Part shown: in pieces, positions 51,484-59,650 of the stretch | How the letters are laid out: each line of letters begins with the position of its first letter | How positions within the stretch are numbered: position 1 is the first letter of the stretch | Assembly (NCBI RefSeq): GCF_004328625.1 | Contig: NZ_CP032229.1 | Location: forward strand, 1 to 64,000 | Reading direction: 5' to 3' | Length of the DNA stretch: 64,000 bases | Source of the DNA: Streptomyces seoulensis | Lineage (GTDB): Bacteria; Actinomycetota; Actinomycetes; Streptomycetales; Streptomycetaceae | Made by a program: the position numbers and the translations under genes | Notes under the pieces: model-generated | Told to the model about the DNA's origin: nothing | The model's input: the letters and a program-made list of their open reading frames with translations, nothing else | Databases searched by the model: none

Positions 51484-52476
51484 ATGGACGGCGAGAAGCG
51501 GCATCAGGTGGTCGTCCTGGTGCGTGCCGGGCTCATCCCGATGGAACTCGGCATCGTGCACCGGCTGTTCACCACCGCGACCGACTCCGGCGGGCGGGCC
51601 CTGTACTCGGTGCGCACCTGCGCGACCGCTCCGGGCGTGGTGCCGACGGACACCGACATCGGGATTCAGGTCCCGTACGGGCCGGAGATTCTCCGGGAGG
51701 CGGACACCGTCGTCGTCCCGGCCGCCGTCGAGGACTACCGGCCGCAGAAGCGCGGGCGGCTCGACCCTGAGGTGCGGCGCGCGCTCGCTCTCGTGCCCGA
51801 GGGGGCGCGGCTCGCGTCGATCTGTACGGGAGCGTTCGTCCTGGCCGCCGCAGGGCACCTCGACGGGCGGCGGGCCACCACGCACTGGAAGTCGTGCGCC
51901 GAGCTGGCCGCCCTGTATCCGGGGACAGAGGTCGATCCCGGCGTGCTGTACACCGACGACGACGGTGTGCTCACCTCGGCCGGGGTCGCCGCCGGGGTCG
52001 ACCTGTGCCTGCACATGATCCGTGACGATCACGGGGCGGAGGTCGCCAACGCGGTCGCCCGTGACACCGTCGTACCGCCGCACCGGGAGGGCGGCCAGGC
52101 GCAGTACATCGAGCGGCCGGTGCCCCGGGAGTCCGACCCCTCCCCCACGGCCGCCGCCCGTGCCTACGCCCTGGAGCACATCGGCGAGCCGCTCACCCTG
52201 GACGACCTCGCCCGCCGGGCCGGGATCAGTGTGCGCACGCTCAGTCGTCGTTTCCGTCGGGAGACCGGGGCGACACCGATGCGCTGGCTGGCCGAGCAGC
52301 GTCTCGACCATGCCCGGCGGCTTCTCGAACGCACCGACCATCCCGTGGACCGTGTCGCCGCCGACGCGGGGTACGGGACCGGTACGGCGATGCGGCTGCG
52401 TTTCCGGGAGGTGCTAGGGGTGTCGCCGCGCGCCTACCGGAACGCCTTCCGGGTCAGGGGCGGAACGACTCCGTGA
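51484..52476 (+). CDS. GlxA-type AraC-family transcriptional regulator
   Basis: The 330-residue protein has a DJ-1/PfpI-like domain (about 8-185) with SICTGAFVLAAAG holding the nucleophile-elbow Cys, and a C-terminal AraC/XylS double helix-turn-helix (about 225-322; ARRAGISVRTLSRRFRRETG, VAADAGYGTGTAMRLRFRE). Such regulators often control a divergent transporter. Its last 23 bases overlap the 3' end of the convergent kinase gene. Confidence 0.9.
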   Translation: MDGEKRHQVVVLVRAGLIPMELGIVHRLFTTATDSGGRALYSVRTCATAPGVVPTDTDIGIQVPYGPEILREADTVVVPAAVEDYRPQKRGRLDPEVRRALALVPEGARLASICTGAFVLAAAGHLDGRRATTHWKSCAELAALYPGTEVDPGVLYTDDDGVLTSAGVAAGVDLCLHMIRDDHGAEVANAVARDTVVPPHREGGQAQYIERPVPRESDPSPTAAARAYALEHIGEPLTLDDLARRAGISVRTLSRRFRRETGATPMRWLAEQRLDHARRLLERTDHPVDRVAADAGYGTGTAMRLRFREVLGVSPRAYRNAFRVRGGTTP

Positions 52477-53371
52477 GGCGGCGCAGGGAGGCTCGTCCCG
52501 GTGGTCCCCAGGTGGGCTTGCCGCCGGGGCGGCCCTCTTCGCCCGCGTGGCCGATGCGGAGGCCCGCGAGGGCGCGGAGGATGGCCCAGCCGCGGGCCCG
52601 GCGGAGGGTGGCGGGGGCCGGGGTGGGGCGGTAGGCGGCGTGGAAGCGGTCCTGTGCGCCGTCGGGGAGGAGGATCCAGGCGGCGGCGAGGTCGTAGGCG
52701 GGGTCGCCGGCGAAGAGGTCGCCGAAGTCGATGACGCCGGAGAAGGTGCCGTCGGTGGTGAGGACGTTGGCGGGGTGCAGGTCGCCGTGGAGCCAGAGGC
52801 GGGGACCGGTCCAGCCGGGTGCGGCGGCCGCGTCCTCCCAGATGGCGCGGACGGTGTCGGGGTGCTCGACGAGGCCCAGTCCGGCGGCCCAGGCGAGGGA
52901 GCCGGTGAGGGCTTCCGCGAAGTCGGAGAGCCGGCCGCCCCGGTCCCGGCCCGCCGGTGCCCGCTCGGGGGCGGGGCGGTGAAAGGCGGTCAGGAAGGCG
53001 GCGAGGGCGTCGGCGGCCTCCTCGGGGCGGGTCGCCGGGGCGCGGTCGGCGGGCTCGCCCGGTACCCAGGTGGTGACCAGCCAGGGTCTCGGGAAGCGGG
53101 CGGAGGGCTCGCCGAGACGCTGCGGAACCGGGACGGGGAGGGGCAGGCCCTCGGCGAGGGCCGGCAGCCAGGCGTGTTCCTTGCGCAGCAGGGCGTCCGC
53201 CGACCCGGTGGCCCAGGGCATACGGACGGCGAGGTCGTCGCCGAGCCGCCACACCTGGTTGTCCCAGCCGAGCGCGCCCAGCTTCAGGGGGCGTTCCGCC
53301 AGGTCGGGGTGCTGCTCGCGCAGCAGATCCCGGATCAGGTCCGCCGTGATGTCCGTCCCGGTGACTGTCAT
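52454..53371 (-). CDS. Aminoglycoside phosphotransferase-family kinase
   Basis: The 305-residue protein has the APH fold signatures: ATP-binding N-lobe with LGWDNQVWRLGDDLAVRMPW, the Brenner loop WLHGDLHPANVLT (catalytic Asp about 196, Asn 201) and metal motif VIDFGDLFAGDPAYDLA. Whether it inactivates an antibiotic or phosphorylates a sugar or choline-like substrate cannot be told; similar genes are frequent in Streptomyces chromosomes. It is convergent with the AraC-type gene. Confidence 0.88.
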   Translation of the reverse strand: MTVTGTDITADLIRDLLREQHPDLAERPLKLGALGWDNQVWRLGDDLAVRMPWATGSADALLRKEHAWLPALAEGLPLPVPVPQRLGEPSARFPRPWLVTTWVPGEPADRAPATRPEEAADALAAFLTAFHRPAPERAPAGRDRGGRLSDFAEALTGSLAWAAGLGLVEHPDTVRAIWEDAAAAPGWTGPRLWLHGDLHPANVLTTDGTFSGVIDFGDLFAGDPAYDLAAAWILLPDGAQDRFHAAYRPTPAPATLRRARGWAILRALAGLRIGHAGEEGRPGGKPTWGPPGRASLRRLTESFRP

Positions 53372-53448
53372 GGGGAGCCACGCTAGCGCTTAGCCCGGAT
53401 GCCGTTCCGGGATGCGCGCCCGCGCGGTCGCGCCGCAGGATTCTGATC

Positions 53449-54240
53449 ATGCGGAACTCCACTGACACCCCGTCCTCTCCTCGCTACGCACGGCACGGTG
53501 GTGCCCGGCACGCCATATCCGCGGCCGCCCTCTGCGGTGTCCTGCTGGCGGTGGGCACCGCCTGCGGGGACCCGGGCACGAAGGCCCGCTCCGGTGGCGC
53601 GGCGGGCAACGGCAACCCGGCCGTGTCCGGCTCCTCCAGCCCGGCGAGCGCCGGCGGCGTCCCCGGTGTCGGGGAGCGGATGGGCAAGCAGATCCCGGAC
53701 GACACCCGGCAGCTGGTGGTCGTCTACGGCGACGACCGGGACTCGGCCGAGGGCACGGCCGTGCTGTACGAGAAGCAGGGCGCCCGGTGGAAGCAGTCCG
53801 CGAGCTGGCCCTCGCACAACGGCCGCCGGGGCTGGACGACGGACCATCAGCTGGACGACGAGCGCAGCCCCGTGGGCGTCTTCTCCCTCACCGACTCCGG
53901 CGGCACCCTGCGCAGCCCCGGCACCAAGCTGCCGTACTACTACGACGACCACGCCTACGCGGCGTCCGTGGCGGACCCGGACGACGAGGCGCACGCGCAC
54001 GACTTCGACTACGTCATCGCCATCAACTACAACCGGCTCAAGGGCACCCCGCCCTACGACTGGAGCCGGCCCGAGGGCGTGGAGAAGGGCGGCGGCATCT
54101 GGCTGCACCTGGACCACGGTGACGGCACGTCGGCCTGTGTGACCGTTCCGGCGGCCGGCATCAAGACCCTCCTCGGCACCCTCGACCCCGCCGACCACCC
54201 CATGGTGGTGATGGGCGACCGCGACCGCCTCAAGGGCTGA
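53449..54240 (+). CDS. Secreted L,D-transpeptidase-like (YkuD) protein
   Basis: The 263-residue protein has an N-terminal hydrophobic segment (about 22-37) ending in GTAC, a possible lipoprotein or signal peptidase site, then a Ser/Gly-rich linker. The C-terminal part (about 80-255) has YkuD features: RSPVGVFSLTDSGG, YDWSRPEGVEKGGGIWLHLD and GTSACVTVP with the catalytic His and Cys. Such enzymes cross-link or anchor proteins to peptidoglycan; many actinomycete relatives are divergent, so activity is not certain. Confidence 0.8.
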   Translation: MRNSTDTPSSPRYARHGGARHAISAAALCGVLLAVGTACGDPGTKARSGGAAGNGNPAVSGSSSPASAGGVPGVGERMGKQIPDDTRQLVVVYGDDRDSAEGTAVLYEKQGARWKQSASWPSHNGRRGWTTDHQLDDERSPVGVFSLTDSGGTLRSPGTKLPYYYDDHAYAASVADPDDEAHAHDFDYVIAINYNRLKGTPPYDWSRPEGVEKGGGIWLHLDHGDGTSACVTVPAAGIKTLLGTLDPADHPMVVMGDRDRLKG

Positions 54241-54463
54241 GCGGAACCCATCCGTCACACCCGTATCGGCCGTGGCGATTCGGCCAGGGCCGGACGGAGC
54301 CCCGGCGCCGTGCCTCCTACGACCCGTTTCCGCGGCTCCCGGAACGACGCCGCTCCATGCGGACTCCGCTGCGGCCGAAACACGTGTGTTCGATATCTGT
54401 CTCCCTCTCGTTGACCCCGGTGCCGCACCTTCACCGGCGTCCACGACCTGAGGAGACGCGCAG

Positions 54464-56335
54464 TTGAGCACCTCCACCCGTACCGTCCCACCGCCCGCAC
54501 CGGCGGAGATCAACTACTCCGGGCACTACTCCGTCAACCCGTTGGGCGAGGCGAGCTTCCGCAGCCTGTGCGCCCAACTCCCGCGCGTGCTGGGCCGGAT
54601 CACGGCCATGGCGTGGGCGATCGACCGCCGGGCCGTCCTGCTGCTGCTCACCTGCCAGGTGGCGACCGGGGTGTCGGCCGCCGTCCTGCTCACCGCCACG
54701 GCCCGCGCGATGACCCCGCTGCTCGGCGCGGGCGCGGTGGCGGACCGGCTGCGCGCGGCCCTGCCCGCGCTGGTCGTCGTCGCCTGCGCGAGCGCGACGG
54801 CCCGTACCGCGCTGGCCGTCGCCCGCTATGCGGAGCGCCGGATCACTCCGCGGCTGATGACCGCCACGGACACCACCCTGGTCGAGGCGGTCTGCCGGGT
54901 GGAGGCGGCCGCCTGCGCGGTGGACGGCTTCTCGGACCGGCAGGAAGCCGCCGAGATGGGCGTGACGCGTACGCAGGTCATGGTGATGGACGCCCAGCGG
55001 TTCACGTCGGCGCTGATCAGGATGGTCACCGCGGGCGCGGTCGTCACCGTGCTGAACCCGCTGGTGCTGCCGCTGCTCCTGCTGGCCGTCGCCCCGGCCG
55101 CCGTCGGCGCCGTGCTCACCGCGCGAGTGGACTACGACACCCACTACGCCAACATCGCGGACCGCAACGTCCGGGGCATGACCCGCTGGTGGGCGACGAC
55201 CCCGAAGTACGGCGACGAGGTCCGCGCCAACGGCATGACCGACTACCTGCTGTACTGGTACCGGGCCCTGTCCGAGCGGGTCGACCGGCGCACCCTGGCC
55301 GCCGCGCCGAGGACCCTGCGGATCGCGCTGTCCTCCTCCTTCGCCGGGGGTGTGTTCCTCACCGCGACCTGGGGGCTGCTGGCCTGGCTGGCCGTCACCG
55401 GGCGGGTGGCGCCGGCGGTCGCCGTCACCGCCGTGGTCGCGGTGCAGACGACGCTCTCCGCGCTGTCGCAACTGGTCATGGAGGGCGCGGCCGTCTTCCA
55501 CACCAGCCTCTACCTGGGTGACATGCAGGCGTTCTTCGACCACGCCGCCGAGCGGGCACCCCGGCGTGGGGGCGCGGTCGTCGGGGAGCCGGTGGAGGAG
55601 ATCCGGCTGGAGGAGGTCAGCTACCGGTATCCGGGCAAGGACCGGGCCGCCGTGGACGGGATCTCCCTGGCGTTGCGGCGCGGCGAGATCCTGGCGGTCG
55701 TGGGGGTGAACGGCTCCGGCAAGAGCACCCTGACCCGGCTGATCACCGGCATCTACCTGGCCGACAAGGGCCGCGTGGTGTGGAACGGCACCGATCTCGC
55801 GGACGCCGATCCGGCGACCGTCTGGGACAACACCGGTCTGGTGCCGCAGATCTTCGCGCAGTGGCCCCTGCGGGTCCGGGAGAACGTCACCCTCGGCCAG
55901 CCCCGCAGCCATGACGACGGCCCGGTGTGGGACGCGGTCGAGGCCGTCGGCATGCGGGAGTCGGTGGAGGAGCTGCCCGCCGGGCTGGACACGCTGCTCG
56001 CCCGGGAGATCTTCGGCGGCACCGAGCTGTCCGGGGGCCAGTGGCAGCGGCTCGCGTGTTCACGGGCGCTGTACCGCCGTCCGCCGCTGCTGATCCTGGA
56101 CGAGCCGACGTCCCAGATGGACCCGCACGGCGAGCACGCCATCTTCGAGCACATCAAGGCGATCTCCGCCGACCGGATCACCATCGTCATCACCCACCGC
56201 CTGGAGAACACCCGGATCGCGGACCGGATCGTCGTGATGGACCGGGGCCGGATCACCGAGCAGGGCACGTACGACGATCTCGTGCACGCCGGCGGCACCT
56301 TCGCCGACCTGCTGCGGCTGTCCCAGGACCGCTGA
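54464..56335 (+). CDS. ABC exporter with fused membrane and ATPase domains
   Basis: The start is a TTG after AGGAGACG. The 623-residue protein has a six-helix exporter domain (about 45-340) and an ATPase domain (about 375-620): Walker A GVNGSGKSTLTR, Q-loop LVPQIFAQWPL, signature LSGGQWQRLACSRAL, Walker B LLILDEPTSQMDP and H-loop ITHRLENTR. It would work as a homodimer. There is no peptidase domain. The substrate is unknown, and neighbours give no hint; streptomycete relatives occur in peptide natural product loci. Confidence 0.88.
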   Translation: MSTSTRTVPPPAPAEINYSGHYSVNPLGEASFRSLCAQLPRVLGRITAMAWAIDRRAVLLLLTCQVATGVSAAVLLTATARAMTPLLGAGAVADRLRAALPALVVVACASATARTALAVARYAERRITPRLMTATDTTLVEAVCRVEAAACAVDGFSDRQEAAEMGVTRTQVMVMDAQRFTSALIRMVTAGAVVTVLNPLVLPLLLLAVAPAAVGAVLTARVDYDTHYANIADRNVRGMTRWWATTPKYGDEVRANGMTDYLLYWYRALSERVDRRTLAAAPRTLRIALSSSFAGGVFLTATWGLLAWLAVTGRVAPAVAVTAVVAVQTTLSALSQLVMEGAAVFHTSLYLGDMQAFFDHAAERAPRRGGAVVGEPVEEIRLEEVSYRYPGKDRAAVDGISLALRRGEILAVVGVNGSGKSTLTRLITGIYLADKGRVVWNGTDLADADPATVWDNTGLVPQIFAQWPLRVRENVTLGQPRSHDDGPVWDAVEAVGMRESVEELPAGLDTLLAREIFGGTELSGGQWQRLACSRALYRRPPLLILDEPTSQMDPHGEHAIFEHIKAISADRITIVITHRLENTRIADRIVVMDRGRITEQGTYDDLVHAGGTFADLLRLSQDR

Positions 56336-56468
56336 GGGCCCCGGCGCGGGTCCCCGGCCGAAAAGGGGGAACGCGTCAGGCGGAACGGAACGGGCCCGTC
56401 GCGCCGGAGCGGGCGGCGGGCCCGGCAGGGAACAGCGCGCGGTGCGAGCCGCGCGGCGAGGAGGCGAC

Positions 56469-57485
56469 ATGGGTGGCGACGGCAACAGCGCCTTGGGCCA
56501 CAAGAAGTTCGAGCGGTCCAAGAGCCATTTCACGGACCGGATCACCGCGGACGGCCGGGACGGCCGGCGGGTGGAGTCCGGGCGGTACCGGCTGGTGGTC
56601 TCACGGGCCTGCCCGTGGGCGAGCCGGGCGGTGATCTCGCGCCGCCTGCTCGGGCTGGAGCGGGCACTGCCCATGGCGGTCACCGACCCCGTGCAGGACG
56701 ACCGGAGCTGGCGCTTCACCCTCGACCCCGGCGGCCGGGACCCGGTGCTCGGCATCCGGTACCTGGCCGAGGCGTACGAGAAACGGGAGCCGGGCGCGCC
56801 CGGCGGGGTGAGCGTGCCCGCGATCGTGGACGTCCCCAGCGGCGAGCTGGTCACCAACGACTACCAGCAGCTCACCCTGGACCTGGCCACCGAGTGGACG
56901 GCCCTGCACCGCGAGGGCGCCCCGGACCTGTACCCGGAGCACCTGCGCGACGAGATCGACGAGGTGATGGCGGAGGTCTACGAGGACGTCAACAACGGGG
57001 TGTACCGGGCCGGGTTCGCCTCGGACCAGGAGGAGTACGAGGCGGCGTGCGCCGGGGTGTTCCGGCGGCTGGAGGCGCTGGCCGGGCGGCTGGCGGGGCA
57101 GCGCTATCTGGTCGGGGACACGATCACCGAGGCGGACATCCGGCTGTTCACCACGCTGGTCCGCTTCGACCCGGTCTACCACGGGCACTTCAAGTGCAAT
57201 CTGTGGAAGCTGACGGAGAACCCGGTGCTGTGGGCGTACGCGCGGGACCTGTTCCAGACGCCGGGGTTCGGGGACACGGTCGACTTCGACCACATCAAGC
57301 GGCACTACTACCAGGTCCACTCCGGCATCAACCCGACCGGGATCGTGCCGCTCGGCCCGGACCTCGCCGGCTGGCTGAGCCCGCACCACCGCGAGGAGCT
57401 GGGCGGCCGGCCGTTCGGTGACGGCACCCCGCCGGGGCCCGTGGCGCCGCACGAGCGGGTGGGACCCCGAGGTCTGCCTGCATGA
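56469..57485 (+). CDS. Glutathione S-transferase-like glutathionyl-hydroquinone reductase
   Basis: The 338-residue protein has SRACPWASR (Cys48) as in S-glutathionyl-hydroquinone reductases, the thioredoxin-like part with VSVPAIVDVPSGELVTNDY, and a helical C-domain with TITEADIRLFTTLVRFDPVY and YYQVHSGINPTGIVPLGP. Start chosen at 56469 after GAGGAGG. Since streptomycetes lack glutathione and use mycothiol, the natural thiol partner may be mycothiol. It would reduce thiol conjugates of quinones. Confidence 0.88.
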   Translation: MGGDGNSALGHKKFERSKSHFTDRITADGRDGRRVESGRYRLVVSRACPWASRAVISRRLLGLERALPMAVTDPVQDDRSWRFTLDPGGRDPVLGIRYLAEAYEKREPGAPGGVSVPAIVDVPSGELVTNDYQQLTLDLATEWTALHREGAPDLYPEHLRDEIDEVMAEVYEDVNNGVYRAGFASDQEEYEAACAGVFRRLEALAGRLAGQRYLVGDTITEADIRLFTTLVRFDPVYHGHFKCNLWKLTENPVLWAYARDLFQTPGFGDTVDFDHIKRHYYQVHSGINPTGIVPLGPDLAGWLSPHHREELGGRPFGDGTPPGPVAPHERVGPRGLPA

Positions 57486-57513
57486 GGACGGCGTGACGAG
57501 GAAGAAGCGTGAC

Positions 57514-57819
57514 ATGGCGAAGAACAAGACGAAGAAGAAACTCTCGCTCACCTACAAGCCGGTCGGCTTCGTGATGAGCTGGGCCGGCGGTGCGCTGGCC
57601 GGACTGGCCTTCCGCAAGGCGTGGATGGCCATACGGCACGAGGAGGACGCGCCCGACGCGCTGGACCGCGACCGCGGCTGGGGCGAGGTGCTGCTCGCGG
57701 CGGCCGTGCAGGGCGCGATCTTCGCGGTGGTGCGCAGCGCCGTGGACCGTACGGGGGCCAAGGCCATCGAGCGGTCGACGGGTGTGTGGCCGGTGGCCGA
57801 GAAGGGCGGCCGGGACTGA
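57514..57819 (+). CDS. DUF4235-family small membrane protein
   Basis: The 101-residue protein has a very basic start (MAKNKTKKK), one hydrophobic segment at about 17-32 (VGFVMSWAGGALAGLAF) and a second at about 60-80 (VLLAAAVQGAIFAVVRSAVD), as in the DUF4235 family of actinobacterial membrane proteins. Function is unknown. It lies 28 bases after the transferase gene and probably shares its transcript. GAGGAAG precedes the start. Confidence 0.8.
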   Translation: MAKNKTKKKLSLTYKPVGFVMSWAGGALAGLAFRKAWMAIRHEEDAPDALDRDRGWGEVLLAAAVQGAIFAVVRSAVDRTGAKAIERSTGVWPVAEKGGRD

Positions 57820-57886
57820 GCACACGAAGACCGGAGGCGGCGGGCCGACGCGATGCCCGCCACCCCCGGTCTTCGTGTGTGCTCAG
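57816..57886. terminator. Bidirectional terminator between convergent genes
   Basis: CTGAGCACACGAAGACCGG pairs with CCGGTCTTCGTGTGTGCTCAG, leaving a two-base bulge and a large loop that can form an inner GC stem. Each arm contains the stop codon of one of the convergent genes. Confidence 0.8.
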
Positions 57887-58275
57887 CCCTGCTTGGGCGC
57901 GGTCGGCGGGTTGAGCCGCACCGTGAAGGAGTGGCCCGACGGGTCGGAGTAGCCGCGCTCCTCGTGCGGACCCACCGCGTCCCGGGTCTCGATGGGGCGG
58001 CCGCCGAGCGAGACGATGCGCCGCTCGGCCGCGTCGAGGTCGTCCACCATGAACTCGACATGTGCCTGAAGGGAGTTCTCCGGGCGGGGCCAGCTCGGGG
58101 GCGTGGCGTTCACATCGCGGCGGAAGGCGATGCGGAAGCCGTCCGCACCCCGTATCTGCACCAGGTTGGCGGAGGCGACGGTCTGTTCGCCGTCCAGCAA
58201 CTCCTCGTAGAACGCGGCCAGTTTCTCCGGCTCGGCACAGTCGAGCACCACCACGCCCGCTTTGACCAGCGTCAT
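57883..58275 (-). CDS. VOC-family glyoxalase/bleomycin-resistance-like protein
   Basis: The 130-residue protein shows two beta-alpha-beta-beta-beta modules of the vicinal-oxygen-chelate fold: VLDCAEPEKLAAFYEELLDG and LQIRGADG-type strands, then AHVEFMVDDLDAAERRIVSLGG and YSDPSGHSFTVRLN. Known members chelate a metal or bind drugs; the target of this common streptomycete type is unknown. Confidence 0.87.
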   Translation of the reverse strand: MTLVKAGVVVLDCAEPEKLAAFYEELLDGEQTVASANLVQIRGADGFRIAFRRDVNATPPSWPRPENSLQAHVEFMVDDLDAAERRIVSLGGRPIETRDAVGPHEERGYSDPSGHSFTVRLNPPTAPKQG

Positions 58276-58365
58276 GCTTCCTCCCAGAAAGTCGCCTCAC
58301 CCCTGCGACTGTCCCGGCCGCCCCGATTCAGTCCGTGCTCTCCCGGGCGGCCGGGTTCCGGGTGT

Positions 58366-59325
58366 TCAGTCCGCGAGGTCGACGAGGAACTTCCGGGGCG
58401 GGCAGAAGAAGGTGACGCCGGTGACCGCCCGTGAGTAGTCGAGGATGCGGTCGTGCAGCGGCGGCGGGTCCCCGATGAACATGCGCTCCAGCATCTTCTC
58501 GGTGACCCACAGGTGCCGGGAGTAGCCGATGAAGTAGGTTCCGTACTCGCCCTTGCCGGGGGTGGCGAACGGCATGTTGTCGCGGAGGATGTCGTGCTCG
58601 CCCTCGGCGTCCTGGATGGTGCACAGCGTCTTGTGCGACTTCTGGCCCTCGGTCGCGTCGGGGAGTTCGATGTTGTCGAACTTGGTGCGGCCGATGATCT
58701 GTTCCTGCGTCTCGGTGGTCTGGGCGCGCCAGTCCTTGAGGTCGTGCAGGTATTTCTGGATGACGACGTAGCTTCCGCCCGTGTACGCCGGGTCCTCCTC
58801 GCCGACCAGGGTGGCGGCGGGCAGGGAGAGGCCGATCGGATTGGCGGTGCCGTCCACGAATTCCAGGAGGTCGCGGCCGTTGTAGTAACGGAATCCGGTG
58901 ACGTCGTCCACGGCCGTCACGGAATCACCGAACGCCTCCAGGAGGATTTTCTCGAATTCCACGACGAGATCGACCGAATCGGCGCGGATGTGGTAAAAGA
59001 GATCGCCCTCGGTGGCGACCGCCGTGTGCTGGGCGCCCCGGATCTCCTGGAAAGGCTTGAGTTCCTTCGGCAGCGGTTTCCGGGTCAGCGGTTCCCAGGC
59101 GTGGTGCGAGATACCGAGATTCGCGGTGAAGATCCCGGTGTTCACCTGGATCTTGATGTCTTTCAGCAGGTCCTCGATGCTCGCCACCACCGACCGCGCC
59201 TTGTCCATGGCCTCGTCGCCGTCGTTGATGTTCAGCACCAGGAAGGCGGCCGCGGAGGTCAGCGGCGCGTCGATGTACTGCGGCTCGGTCTTCAGGTCGT
59301 GCTTGGCGACGGCGCTGTAATCCAT
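58366..59325 (-). CDS. DyP-type heme peroxidase (YfeX-like)
   Basis: The 319-residue protein has the DyP hallmarks: EFVDGTANP with catalytic Asp158, QKSHKT with proximal heme His231, and LRDNMPFA with Arg248. No signal peptide is present, as in the cytosolic YfeX group (about 300 residues). It would oxidise dyes, phenols or porphyrin-like substrates with peroxide. The start at 59325 follows GGGAGAGG. It is divergent from the carrier/membrane protein gene, and a functional link to that biosynthetic locus is possible. Confidence 0.92.
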   Translation of the reverse strand: MDYSAVAKHDLKTEPQYIDAPLTSAAAFLVLNINDGDEAMDKARSVVASIEDLLKDIKIQVNTGIFTANLGISHHAWEPLTRKPLPKELKPFQEIRGAQHTAVATEGDLFYHIRADSVDLVVEFEKILLEAFGDSVTAVDDVTGFRYYNGRDLLEFVDGTANPIGLSLPAATLVGEEDPAYTGGSYVVIQKYLHDLKDWRAQTTETQEQIIGRTKFDNIELPDATEGQKSHKTLCTIQDAEGEHDILRDNMPFATPGKGEYGTYFIGYSRHLWVTEKMLERMFIGDPPPLHDRILDYSRAVTGVTFFCPPRKFLVDLAD

Positions 59326-59650
59326 GGCCTCTCCCGGTGGGCGGCCCGCGGGATCACGCGGGCAGGGCGGTGCGTGGCAGGCGGAATCCGGCCCGTCCAG
59401 CATCCGACACACCGGGGCGGTCCGCCACCGGCGCCGGGTTCGTAAAAGTCCGCCAAACAGGTGATCCCAGATGGGCCGGACACGTGCGGCTGCCCAGAAA
59501 CCACGGGCCCGCCGGGTCTTTTCCGGCGCCCGGGTTGATCGATTCGAAGTGGCAGCCTCACCGCGCCGGGCCGACACTGAATCAGCAGTTCGTGATCAGA
59601 GAAGAGCACGTGGCCGAGCAAGCGATCCAGACGTTCTCGCAGGAGATCAC
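59326..59650. other. Divergent promoter region
   Basis: These 325 bases separate the start codons of the peroxidase and of the carrier/membrane protein. No gene and no clear repeat is seen. Promoters for both sides must lie here, but I cannot place the boxes with confidence. Confidence 0.4.

Noticed and set aside
54459-54471. Apparent half-site of the 32-nt palindrome (CGCAGTTGAGCAC)
   Set aside because: There is no partner arm at the right distance, and the sequence is formed by the TTG start codon and first codons of the ABC exporter gene.
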